Below are positions 1-6,869 of a DNA stretch of 9,314 nt, in pieces (positions within the stretch are counted from its first letter, which is position 1; every line of letters starts with the position of its first letter). The DNA is from RGIG3009 sp045590415. Lineage in GTDB: Bacteria; Bacillota; Clostridia; Oscillospirales; Acutalibacteraceae. Below the pieces are notes generated by a model. That model was not told the origin of the DNA. It did no database searches and worked only from the letters and a program-made list of their open reading frames with translations. The stretch is taken from the NCBI GenBank assembly GCA_045590415.1, contig JAZNRA010000089.1:1-9314 (forward strand), written 5' to 3'. The position numbers were made by a program, and so were the translations under genes.

Positions 1-565
1 CCGCAAACTCAATTTTACCAACGAGGGCGGCGTCAATTACCGCTATCGTTACCTCAAAAACATCATGGGCCTGTGGATGTTGCAATCGGTCAAGCGCGAA
101 TTGAATAATCAATACGGCTTCGGTGAGATCAGCGATATGGCGCGCGCGGCCAAGATCGATTCGGTCGTGGACGTGGACGATATGCGTTTCCTGGCCCCGA
201 AAAGCATGATCGAGATGGTCAAAACCGTCTGTGCCGAAACCAACCAAGCCGTTCCCGAAACGGTCGGCGAAGTCGCCAAGGTCATTTATTTGAGCTTGTC
301 GGCTTGCTACGGCAAAGCCGTTCGCGGGTTGGAAGAGATCACCGGTCGCACCTATTCCCGCCTGCACATCGTCGGCGGCGGCTGTCAGGACGGCTACTTA
401 AACGAGCTTACCGCCAAAACCACCGGCAAAGCCGTGTATGCCGGCCCCATTGAGGCAACCGCGCTCGGCAACCTGCTCGTACAGATGCTGGCAAACGGCG
501 AGTTCGCCTCCCTCGAGGAAGGCCGCACCGCCATCGCCAATTCCTTTGACGTAAAACCGATATAA
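1..565 (+). CDS. rhaB: Rhamnulokinase, C-terminal part (5' end outside window)
   Basis: Rhamnulokinase phosphorylates L-rhamnulose to L-rhamnulose 1-phosphate with ATP in cytoplasmic L-rhamnose breakdown. The reading frame is open from base 2 and ends at TAA 563-565, giving about 187 residues. This is the C-terminal actin-like half of an FGGY-family sugar kinase. Recognisable stretches are NEGGVNYRYRYLKNIMGLW near the window start, which matches the rhamnulokinase signature (LKNIMGLW). Further on are the ATP-site motif IVGGGCQDGYLNEL and then GPIEATALGNLLVQ, both typical of RhaB rather than xylulokinase or glycerol kinase. The first ATG in the window (65) is internal, because the homology runs upstream of it. 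The gene ends normally, just before a hairpin terminator. The rest of the rhamnose operon would lie to the left and is not visible. The family call is confident; substrate specificity is inferred from similarity. Confidence 0.9.
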   Translation, partial: RKLNFTNEGGVNYRYRYLKNIMGLWMLQSVKRELNNQYGFGEISDMARAAKIDSVVDVDDMRFLAPKSMIEMVKTVCAETNQAVPETVGEVAKVIYLSLSACYGKAVRGLEEITGRTYSRLHIVGGGCQDGYLNELTAKTTGKAVYAGPIEATALGNLLVQMLANGEFASLEEGRTAIANSFDVKPI

Positions 566-580
566 TCACAAAACACAAAA

Positions 581-620
581 CGGCGCCCGATCAAGTGATC
601 GGGCACCGCTTTGTATTGTC
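581..620. terminator. Bidirectional hairpin terminator between convergent genes
   Basis: The stem GCCCGATC (585-592) pairs with GATCGGGC (597-604) around the loop AAGT. Beyond a C/A mismatch it is extended by CGG (581-583) pairing with CCG (606-608). On the - strand the stem is followed by the T-rich run GTTTTGTGTTTTG, which suits termination of the gene ending at 621. On the + strand the following TTTGTATTGTCTT is a weaker T tract that could end rhaB. One element probably serves both convergent units. Confidence 0.75.
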
Positions 621-2555
621 TTAATGCATTCTGAAATCAATTTCGTACGGAATCGGATAAGCTTCCAGTACCTGTTCATCCGTAATGCTCTCTTCGGGAA
701 TATTCCCCTCGATCGCCATCTTCTTGCGATACATCATTACCCAAATGTTGGAGATGGCATATTCGCCTTCGCGCACGTCCGCCACAACCAAATCCACGTT
801 GATATACTTCTCCGCCGCTTTGTAATCGTTCATCATTACCAAGCATTGGCCAAGATACATCTTCACACGACCGGTCTGTTTGATCTCCTCGTTGCAATCT
901 TTGCAGAAATCTACAAATTTGCTATATTCGCCTGCACGGATCGCAAGCTCGCCCATACAAATGACAAGCGGTGCGTAATCCGGTTTCAACTGTGCCGCCT
1001 CGAACGCTAATTCAAAGGCCTTTTTGTTATCATCAAGCAAATTGGTATGATACAAAGCGAGCGCGATTAAGTTGTAGAACTCTCGACTGTCGGCAACCGA
1101 TTTTTCAAAGGTTTTCAAGGCTTTATCGTATTCGCCGTTGCAATATTCAATGATACCCAGCGTGTACCAATCAAACGCCGTCTTTTCCGCTTTTGCCTCA
1201 ATATACGGCACAAACCGTTTGTCTGCCGTAAACGCGGTTTCGATTGTGCCGACAGCCGCCTTACCATCCAACAAATCAAGATAATATGTTTCCTTGTCCC
1301 CAACACTTTCTTGAGGGAACTCGCAGAAATCGCACAGCGGCTTGCCATTCAGACGCTCGGCAAGGTAACCCCTACCGGAACCGTACACAACAAGGTTTTC
1401 GCTCGATGTTTCCTCAAACCACTCCGCCATATAATCGGGGTTTTCGTGGAACGCATCAATGCGCGCGGCAACCTCGGCATACGTACCCGACACATCGTCA
1501 AGCTGCACACCGGTATAGATTTCCTGCCATGCCACTTTTTCGTGAGGGGCAAATTCAAAATGCTCAAACTGCGTCTTGGCAAGACCGGCTTGAATCTCCA
1601 AATAATCTCTGCCATCGGTCAGCCAACGGTTCCAGTGCATACCGCCGTTGCGGCTGCCCCACAAGAAGGTCTTGCGACCGATCAGTCTGTCACTGGAGGA
1701 ATGTAATAATCCGCAGCCATTTTTATCCAGACAAGCGATCCACTTGTTAGCATCTTCCGGAATGTCGTAGAAATAATCGATCGCCGTATCCGCGTGCAAC
1801 GGATCGCTGACGTCCTTGCCGTCAATGATCGGGAGCGCCTTTTTGGAGATGCGATAACCGCCCTCGCGGTACGAAGTGATATAGGTTTGCGGAGCCGGTA
1901 CATAGATCCGCGTTCCTTCCTCCTGTGCAGCGGCGATATTCGACCACCAGTACATAAAGGTCGGCTTATCGTACGGGTTTTCAACTTCAATACGAACTAC
2001 CAGTTTATCCTGTTCCAGCAAAGCGTTGATGCTGTATACCAGCCCGCGTTTCTCCTCGTACTCGTACATTTTGAGGATCTCGTGACCGTTTTTACCGATC
2101 ACCTTTTTGGTGAACAACGGCTCACAAGTGAGCATCGAATGCCCTTTGATTCCAAGATTCCACTCCGATCCGCCGGCAAACCACGCGTTACGCAACGCCA
2201 AGTTGGCAAAGCATAAACAATCGTTCTCGTACACGAGATCGCAGTTCTTTTTCTTGTCGTACAGCGACCATAATCTACCGCCAAGTTCCGGCAGAAAAAC
2301 CGCTTTCAAATATTCATTTTCCAGAACAGCAGCACGGTATTCCTTGTTGCTAAAATTACGCGAATAACCGTTTTGCATTTTATACGGCAAGATCGAGTTG
2401 ATCATTCCCACACCGATCTTGCTTTTCTGTTTTTCATCCACACTCTCATCGGGAATGAAAAACGGCGCATTTTGTTTGGGCTGAATATCCGGAATCAAGC
2501 TATCCGCACCCAGATCAGCACTTTTCAGTTGAATAGTCTTAAACGTTAACATCAT
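621..2555 (-). CDS. DUF5107 domain protein with C-terminal tetratricopeptide repeats
   Basis: This is a 644-residue cytoplasmic protein with no signal peptide. Residues about 60-350 resemble DUF5107, a domain with a galactose-mutarotase-like fold found in proteins near carbohydrate genes. Visible landmarks are VFLPELGGRLWSLYDKK (about 86-102), GGSEWNLGIKGHS (about 128-140) and a WGSRNGGMHWNRWL segment (about 299-312). From about 460 on there are TPR-like helices, for example DWYTLGIIEYCNGEYDKAL. The biochemical role is unknown; binding or processing of a carbohydrate is inference from the fold. Two ATGs lie in tandem at the start. The AGGTGAT stretch directly upstream is too close to the first, so the second (2552) may be the true start. 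The gene begins 32 bases after argS with no terminator between them, so co-transcription with argS is likely. It ends in TAA before the hairpin at 581-608. As I recall the family, members with long C-terminal repeat regions are often longer than this one, which may be a short form. Confidence 0.8.
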   Translation of the reverse strand: MMLTFKTIQLKSADLGADSLIPDIQPKQNAPFFIPDESVDEKQKSKIGVGMINSILPYKMQNGYSRNFSNKEYRAAVLENEYLKAVFLPELGGRLWSLYDKKKNCDLVYENDCLCFANLALRNAWFAGGSEWNLGIKGHSMLTCEPLFTKKVIGKNGHEILKMYEYEEKRGLVYSINALLEQDKLVVRIEVENPYDKPTFMYWWSNIAAAQEEGTRIYVPAPQTYITSYREGGYRISKKALPIIDGKDVSDPLHADTAIDYFYDIPEDANKWIACLDKNGCGLLHSSSDRLIGRKTFLWGSRNGGMHWNRWLTDGRDYLEIQAGLAKTQFEHFEFAPHEKVAWQEIYTGVQLDDVSGTYAEVAARIDAFHENPDYMAEWFEETSSENLVVYGSGRGYLAERLNGKPLCDFCEFPQESVGDKETYYLDLLDGKAAVGTIETAFTADKRFVPYIEAKAEKTAFDWYTLGIIEYCNGEYDKALKTFEKSVADSREFYNLIALALYHTNLLDDNKKAFELAFEAAQLKPDYAPLVICMGELAIRAGEYSKFVDFCKDCNEEIKQTGRVKMYLGQCLVMMNDYKAAEKYINVDLVVADVREGEYAISNIWVMMYRKKMAIEGNIPEESITDEQVLEAYPIPYEIDFRMH

Positions 2556-2587
2556 ATCACCTTACCCTAATTATTTTCACTTCTGCT

Positions 2588-4327
2588 TTACATACTTTCC
2601 GGCGCGTCAATTTTCAAGAGCGTCAGCACGTTGTGCAACGCAATACGCGTTGCTTCACACAGCGAAAGCCGCGCTTGCTGAAGTTCGACATCCACGCCGC
2701 GCACACGGCACGCATTGTAGAATTTATGGAACAACGTCGCCAGTTCCTGCGCATACCGCGTCATACCCGCGGGGTCTTGTTCTTTCGCGCAGGTCACCAC
2801 CTGCGCCGCGTAACCCGCCAAATGACGGATCAGTTCCCGCTCCTCGGGCTCACCAAGCAAGCACAATACATCTTGTTTAGGTGTTTGCAAGGTTACACCG
2901 TCTTCGGCAACCGTGCGGAAAATCGAGCACAGCCGCGCGTGTGCATACTGCACGTAATACACGGGATTGGAAGACGATTGCTCAATAGCCAATCCTAAAT
3001 CAAAATCCATCTGCGTGGATGCTTCGCGTAGGTTAAAGAAGAACCGCGCCGCATCCACCGGCACCTCATCCAACAGATCGGCAAGCTGAATCGCCTTGCC
3101 GGAACGCTTGGACATCCGCACGACTTCGCCGTCGCGCATTAAACGGACAAGCTGCATCAATACGACCTGCAAATTGTCACCCGACAACCCGATCGCGTCC
3201 ATGGCACCCTTCATACGCGCCACGTGACCGTGGTGATCGGCACCCCATACGTCGATGCAGGTGTCGAAGCCACGCATAAACTTGTTGCGGTGATACGCAA
3301 TATCCGCCGCAAAATACGTCGGATTACCGTTGGCACGCACCAACACCTCATCCTTGATGCCTTCTTCCACGCCGTCGCGGTTAACGTGCTTTTTGCCTTG
3401 ATATTTCTCGCCAAACTCGCCCGCTTTGTACCACAACGCGCCGTCCTTTTCGTAGGTCAAGCCACGCTCGGTCAGCAGATCGATCACCTCGCGCACCTCG
3501 CCGTCGTTATGCAAGGTGGACTCGGTAAACCAACAATCGTATACGATCCGATATTTTGCCATATCGGCTTTCATTTTCTCAATGTTGAGCGGCAACGCGT
3601 AGGCAACCAGCGCCGCACGGCGCTCTTTCTCCTCCGCGTTTACGAACGCGTCGCCGTGAATCTCGGCAAACGCCTTAGCATGCTCGCGAATATCATCACC
3701 GTGATAGGCATCCTCCGGCATCGGAACCGCTTCCTCACCACAGTACAATTGCAAATACCGCACTTCCAACGACAGCCCGAATTTATCGATCTGGTTGCCC
3801 GCATCGTTGATATAAAATTCGCGCCACACCTCGTAACCGGCGGCATCCAGCACCGCCGCCAGGCAGTCGCCCAAGGCGCCGCCGCGAGCGTTACCCATGT
3901 GCATCGGACCGGTTGGGTTAGCAGACACGAATTCCACCATCACCTTTTTGCCCGCACCGTAATCGCTGCGCCCGTAAGCGTCGCCCTGTTCGATCACCTG
4001 CGTGACAATATCCGCATAATAACGGGGTGATAAAAAGAAATTTAAAAACCCGGGGCCGGCAACCTCTGCCCGCTCCAAATAGGTATTATCCAATTGCAAA
4101 TGCGCGGCAATACACTCCGCGATCTGGCGGGGCGCCTTGTGAAACGCGCGTGCCGACACCATTGCGGCGTTCGCCGCGAAATCGCCGTGTGTGCGATCGG
4201 CAGGGATCTCCACGACAAATTCGGGCAACTCTTCCTCCGGCAATTCTCCGGCGGCAACGGCCTCACGCACGGCGGCTTGTACGGCCTCGCGTAACTGTTG
4301 TTGTGCTTGTTCCATAATGGTCAGCAT
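2588..4327 (-). CDS. argS: Arginyl-tRNA synthetase
   Basis: This class I aminoacyl-tRNA synthetase charges tRNA-Arg with arginine using ATP in the cytoplasm. It is 579 residues, the usual length. The N-terminal domain (about 1-115) contains ADRTHGDFAANAAM, the ArgRS tRNA D-loop-binding region. The HIGH-type signature is FVSANPTGPMHMGNARGG (about 133-150), with HMGN in place of HIGH. WGADHHGHVARMKGAM (about 361-376) follows in the catalytic core. The second class I motif is VRMSKRSGK (about 403-411). The C-terminal all-helical anticodon-binding (DALR) domain includes YVQYAHARL (about 458-466) and ends in the family-typical LLKIDAPESM. The chosen ATG at 4327 has AAGGAAG (4335-4341) seven bases upstream; the next ATG (4315) has no such site. 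The start overlaps the stop of the DUF1934 gene by 7 bases, suggesting translational coupling. The stop is TAA. Identification is secure. Confidence 0.97.
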   Translation of the reverse strand: MLTIMEQAQQQLREAVQAAVREAVAAGELPEEELPEFVVEIPADRTHGDFAANAAMVSARAFHKAPRQIAECIAAHLQLDNTYLERAEVAGPGFLNFFLSPRYYADIVTQVIEQGDAYGRSDYGAGKKVMVEFVSANPTGPMHMGNARGGALGDCLAAVLDAAGYEVWREFYINDAGNQIDKFGLSLEVRYLQLYCGEEAVPMPEDAYHGDDIREHAKAFAEIHGDAFVNAEEKERRAALVAYALPLNIEKMKADMAKYRIVYDCWFTESTLHNDGEVREVIDLLTERGLTYEKDGALWYKAGEFGEKYQGKKHVNRDGVEEGIKDEVLVRANGNPTYFAADIAYHRNKFMRGFDTCIDVWGADHHGHVARMKGAMDAIGLSGDNLQVVLMQLVRLMRDGEVVRMSKRSGKAIQLADLLDEVPVDAARFFFNLREASTQMDFDLGLAIEQSSSNPVYYVQYAHARLCSIFRTVAEDGVTLQTPKQDVLCLLGEPEERELIRHLAGYAAQVVTCAKEQDPAGMTRYAQELATLFHKFYNACRVRGVDVELQQARLSLCEATRIALHNVLTLLKIDAPESM

Positions 4328-4734
4328 GGTGACACTTCCTTGACTCGAATTTCAATTTCCTGCTCGGTGTACGCACCGCTCATTTCTAACAAATATACCG
4401 CCCGCAGGCGTGCAGTACTTCCCTCATTTGAAAACACCAACTGCCGCGCCTGCGCGTGAAGGGTCAGCAACCCGTACGGTGTTTCATAACGGCAAGCATG
4501 CCGTTTTCCTTCTTCCAATACGATCTGTGACGAAATTTCGCCGCGCCTCTCAATGATGGTTTGCCCACTGCGCACCAACACCGTCACAACAGCCCCACCG
4601 TCTTGCGGTGACTCCGTATAAGACAACCGCGCGCCATCGCTGAGCAGCTCCAACGTGCCGCACGCCGTCATCGTGGTGGTGTCCGTGTCGCCGTCCATTC
4701 GTTGAACAGAGCGCAGAGAAATCGTAACATCCAT
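4321..4734 (-). CDS. DUF1934 (YwiB-like) beta-barrel protein
   Basis: This small 137-residue protein of the DUF1934 family is represented by Bacillus subtilis YwiB, whose gene also sits immediately upstream of argS. The family has a calycin-like beta-barrel fold and no established function. The sequence alternates in short beta-strand-like segments. It shows the family pattern of an N-terminal strand (MDVTISLRS), a central YTESPQDGGAVVTVLV segment, then YETPYGLLTLHAQA and a C-terminal strand rich in Glu and Val. No signal peptide or membrane segment is seen. The ATG at 4732-4734 directly follows the murI stop (TAAATG). A GGAGGG about ten bases upstream lies inside the end of murI. The stop TGA overlaps the argS start (ATGCTGA). 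This TGA stop requires release factor 2. Assignment rests on sequence pattern plus conserved gene order. Confidence 0.85.
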   Translation of the reverse strand: MDVTISLRSVQRMDGDTDTTTMTACGTLELLSDGARLSYTESPQDGGAVVTVLVRSGQTIIERRGEISSQIVLEEGKRHACRYETPYGLLTLHAQARQLVFSNEGSTARLRAVYLLEMSGAYTEQEIEIRVKEVSPC

Positions 4735-5550
4735 TTACCCGATACCCTCCACGTTCACTTGACGGACATCCTCACGCACCTCACGTCCTAAAAACATCTC
4801 GGCGACACGTGTGAAATTGTACGGTTGGTCACTGACAAAGAATTGACATTTCCCCGCGTCGGTTTCTTCTGAAAGCATCTCGCGCTGCTGCAAAATTGAC
4901 GCGCATGCCGCAGCGGTCGCGGCACCGGAATTGATCAGTGTGACGTCCTCATCCAAAATACGGGAAAGGATCGGTGCCAGTAACGGGAAATGGGTACAAC
5001 CCAAAATCAGCGTATCAATCTTTTGTTCCATAAGCGGCTTCAAATATCGCTCGGCAACCGCCTTGGTTGCGGGGTTGTTCTCATCTATCCAACCGCTTTC
5101 GACCAAGGTCACCAACACGGGACACGCTTGCGCAAACACCTGTGCATCAGGTCTTGCTTGCTTGATAGCGTTTTCAAAAGAAGCCGAACGCACCGTTACC
5201 GCCGTACCGATAACACCAATACGGCCGGTTTTGGTGGCCTCAAGCGCCGCCTCCACCGTCGGCTCAACAACGCCCATCGCCGGCACCGGCAATGCACGGA
5301 GCACCTCACCGGCAACGGAACTAACCGTACCGCAAGCGGCAATGATATACTTTACATCTTGCTTGAGCAGTAACCCGCAGTCCTGCATAGCATAACGCTT
5401 CACTATCTCGGGACTGCGCGAACCATAGGGAACGCGTCCGGTATCCCCGAAATACACGATATCCTCATGCGGCAGTTGCTCGAGCAACTCTCGTACCACC
5501 GTGAGTCCACCCAAGCCGGAATCAAACACGCCGATCGGTCGATTATCCAT
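4735..5550 (-). CDS. murI: Glutamate racemase
   Basis: Glutamate racemase interconverts L- and D-glutamate in the cytoplasm without a cofactor, supplying D-glutamate for peptidoglycan. The protein has 271 residues, normal for the family. Seen in order: IGVFDSGLGGLTVVREL (6-22) with the active-site Asp10-Ser11, GDTGRVPYG (35-43), the first catalytic cysteine in IIAACGTVSS (Cys73), and the second cysteine with its histidine in LILGCTHFPLL (Cys185, His187). The usual CNT around the first cysteine is CGT here, so Asn is replaced by Gly. The start ATG 5548-5550 has GAGGAGGG eight bases upstream. It is the first gene of a packed - strand unit with the DUF1934 gene and argS, and its stop TAA abuts the next ATG. 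A weak promoter candidate lies upstream at 5584-5612, and a terminator of the preceding gene lies beyond that, so transcription very likely begins here. Confidence 0.96.
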   Translation of the reverse strand: MDNRPIGVFDSGLGGLTVVRELLEQLPHEDIVYFGDTGRVPYGSRSPEIVKRYAMQDCGLLLKQDVKYIIAACGTVSSVAGEVLRALPVPAMGVVEPTVEAALEATKTGRIGVIGTAVTVRSASFENAIKQARPDAQVFAQACPVLVTLVESGWIDENNPATKAVAERYLKPLMEQKIDTLILGCTHFPLLAPILSRILDEDVTLINSGAATAAACASILQQREMLSEETDAGKCQFFVSDQPYNFTRVAEMFLGREVREDVRQVNVEGIG

Positions 5551-5583
5551 TACACATTCCCTCCTCTATGCCATATTTACATT

Positions 5584-5612
5584 ACTTTACCACATCTTAT
5601 GCAGAAATACAA
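5584..5612 (-). promoter_or_regulatory. Candidate promoter for the murI operon
   Basis: Read on the - strand, TTGTAT (5612-5607) and TAAAGT (5589-5584) are separated by 17 bases. Each is only a partial match to the sigma-A consensus (about 3/6 and 4/6). Support comes mainly from position: between the terminator of the NahK-like gene and the murI ribosome binding site. TAAGAT, a few bases upstream, is an alternative -10 element. Confidence 0.35.
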
Positions 5613-5617
5613 CCACC

Positions 5618-5660
5618 AAAATACAAAAACAAAGCACTGCCTCGAATGAAACAGTGCTTT
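5618..5660 (-). terminator. Rho-independent terminator of the NahK-like kinase gene
   Basis: On the - strand, AAAGCACTG (5660-5652) pairs perfectly with CAGTGCTTT (5639-5631) over a 12-base loop. It is followed by the T-rich run GTTTTTGTATTTT. It starts about 15 bases after the stop codon of the kinase gene and separates that gene from the murI operon. Confidence 0.85.
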
Positions 5661-5674
5661 TGTCTTATGTACGA

Positions 5675-6775
5675 TTATTGTTTCGTCAGGCGCGCGGTGA
5701 TCGCCAACAGCTGCTCCCACTTGGCTTCCATATCCCGCACCAACTGAATTTGTGTGCGTGCACGCACCAAATTGTGATCGTCACTGCGAGTCTTGAAGTA
5801 AATATCACCGTCAAGATAATCCGCCAAAAAGCGTGTAGCAAGTTCCAACGTCATGATCTTGACACTGTGCGGCAACAGTGCGATCTCCGCCGCTGCCATC
5901 GAATTGCCCATTGACTCCAAAAATCCTTTGGTGAATTGCTCATACAGCGCAAGATCCAGCGAAACCTTGGAAAGATCACGCTCATCCTCCAGTGCCGTCG
6001 AGGCGCCGTACCGCACGGCATCACCGAAATCATACAGTGCCGACCCGGGCATAACCGTATCCAGATCGATCACACAGATCGCTTTATCCGTCTGGTTATC
6101 AAACAGAATGTTATTGATCTTGGTATCGTTATGCGTTACACGATACGGGATCTCTCCCGAAGCGAGCTTCTCGACCAACATGCTGCACTCGGCTTCGCGA
6201 TCCAACAAAAAGCGGATCTCGTCCTCCACCTCGGCACGGCGAGCGGCGATGTCCTTTTCTACCGACTGACGGAAGGTCTCAAACCGCACCGGTGTATTGT
6301 GAAAGTTCGGAATGATCTCCGAGAGCGACTGCGCCGGAAAATCCGACAGCCAATCTTGAAATTCACCGAAGGAACGGCCCGCCTCGTAAAACAACTCGGG
6401 TTTGATAACTTGATCGTAGGCAACTGCATGGTTAATATACTCATACACACGCCAAAAGTGCTTGTTGCTGGCGGTGTAATAATACGGTTTCCCATCATCC
6501 CCTACAAGGAAGGACAACACTCGCCGATTATAAGAACCGTGTGCCGCGAGCAACTTTTTTTTAATATGCTCAGTCACCTTGAGGATGTTATCCATAACCT
6601 CCTCGGGCTTTTTAAACACGAAGGTATTGATCTTTTGAAATACGTACTCTTTTTGACTGTTTGCTTCTTGCACAGCCACTAAATAAGTGTGATTAATATT
6701 GCCTGAATGGATCTCCTCTGTATGCGCAATCACGCCGGTAATGCCAAAATGATCCGCAATCGCTTGGAAGTCCAT
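5675..6775 (-). CDS. NahK-like N-acetylhexosamine 1-kinase (APH-fold phosphotransferase)
   Basis: This 366-residue cytoplasmic kinase of the aminoglycoside phosphotransferase fold most resembles NahK (LnpB) of bifidobacteria, which is about the same length. NahK phosphorylates GlcNAc and GalNAc at C1 after lacto-N-biose or galacto-N-biose cleavage. The N-lobe contains HSGNINHTYLV (about 23-33), a nucleotide-binding loop like that of NahK, and EYVFQKINT (about 43-51). The catalytic loop is THNDTKINN (214-222), with Asp217 as the predicted base. The metal-binding segment is IDLDTVMPGSALYDFGDAVR (236-255), with Asp237 and Asp239. The ATG at 6773-6775 follows GAGGG by five bases. It has its own promoter upstream and a terminator downstream, so it appears to be a single-gene unit. 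No lacto-N-biose phosphorylase or transporter gene is next to it here, so the actual sugar substrate is inferred. A homoserine- or choline-kinase-like role is less likely given the motif match. Confidence 0.8.
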   Translation of the reverse strand: MDFQAIADHFGITGVIAHTEEIHSGNINHTYLVAVQEANSQKEYVFQKINTFVFKKPEEVMDNILKVTEHIKKKLLAAHGSYNRRVLSFLVGDDGKPYYYTASNKHFWRVYEYINHAVAYDQVIKPELFYEAGRSFGEFQDWLSDFPAQSLSEIIPNFHNTPVRFETFRQSVEKDIAARRAEVEDEIRFLLDREAECSMLVEKLASGEIPYRVTHNDTKINNILFDNQTDKAICVIDLDTVMPGSALYDFGDAVRYGASTALEDERDLSKVSLDLALYEQFTKGFLESMGNSMAAAEIALLPHSVKIMTLELATRFLADYLDGDIYFKTRSDDHNLVRARTQIQLVRDMEAKWEQLLAITARLTKQ

Positions 6776-6809
6776 GCCATCCCTCTTTTCAAAAGTTCTA
6801 TACCTACTC

Positions 6810-6837
6810 AGTATAACAGATTCAAAAAAAAAGTCAA
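6810..6837 (-). promoter_or_regulatory. Sigma-A type promoter of the NahK-like kinase gene
   Basis: On the - strand, TTGACT (6837-6832) and TATACT (6815-6810) match consensus at 5 of 6 bases each, with a 16-base spacer that contains a run of T. Transcription would start near 6803, giving a short leader of about 28 bases. The promoter lies between the prfB stop and this gene, where no clear terminator of prfB is seen, so readthrough from prfB is also possible. Confidence 0.75.
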
Positions 6838-6869
6838 CTATTTCGTCTTTTTCGAATAAATATCAACAT

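Noticed and set aside
1244..1750. Open frame (168 codons) on the + strand opposite the DUF5107 gene
   Set aside because: It is rich in Arg, Pro and Cys with no domain pattern, and fully antisense to the supported gene.
3224..4030. Long open frame (268 codons) on the + strand opposite argS
   Set aside because: It lies wholly antisense to a securely identified gene, has no recognisable domain and no ribosome binding site worth noting, and its composition is that of a shadow frame.
5936..6682. Open frame (248 codons) on the + strand opposite the NahK-like kinase gene
   Set aside because: It is antisense to a gene with clear catalytic motifs; the translation resembles no family I know and is a by-product of codon usage.
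6824..6832. Run of nine A (T on the - strand) after prfB as a possible terminator
   Set aside because: No stable hairpin precedes it on the - strand; only a 4-bp TTCG/CGAA stem is possible. The T run lies in the spacer of the kinase promoter.
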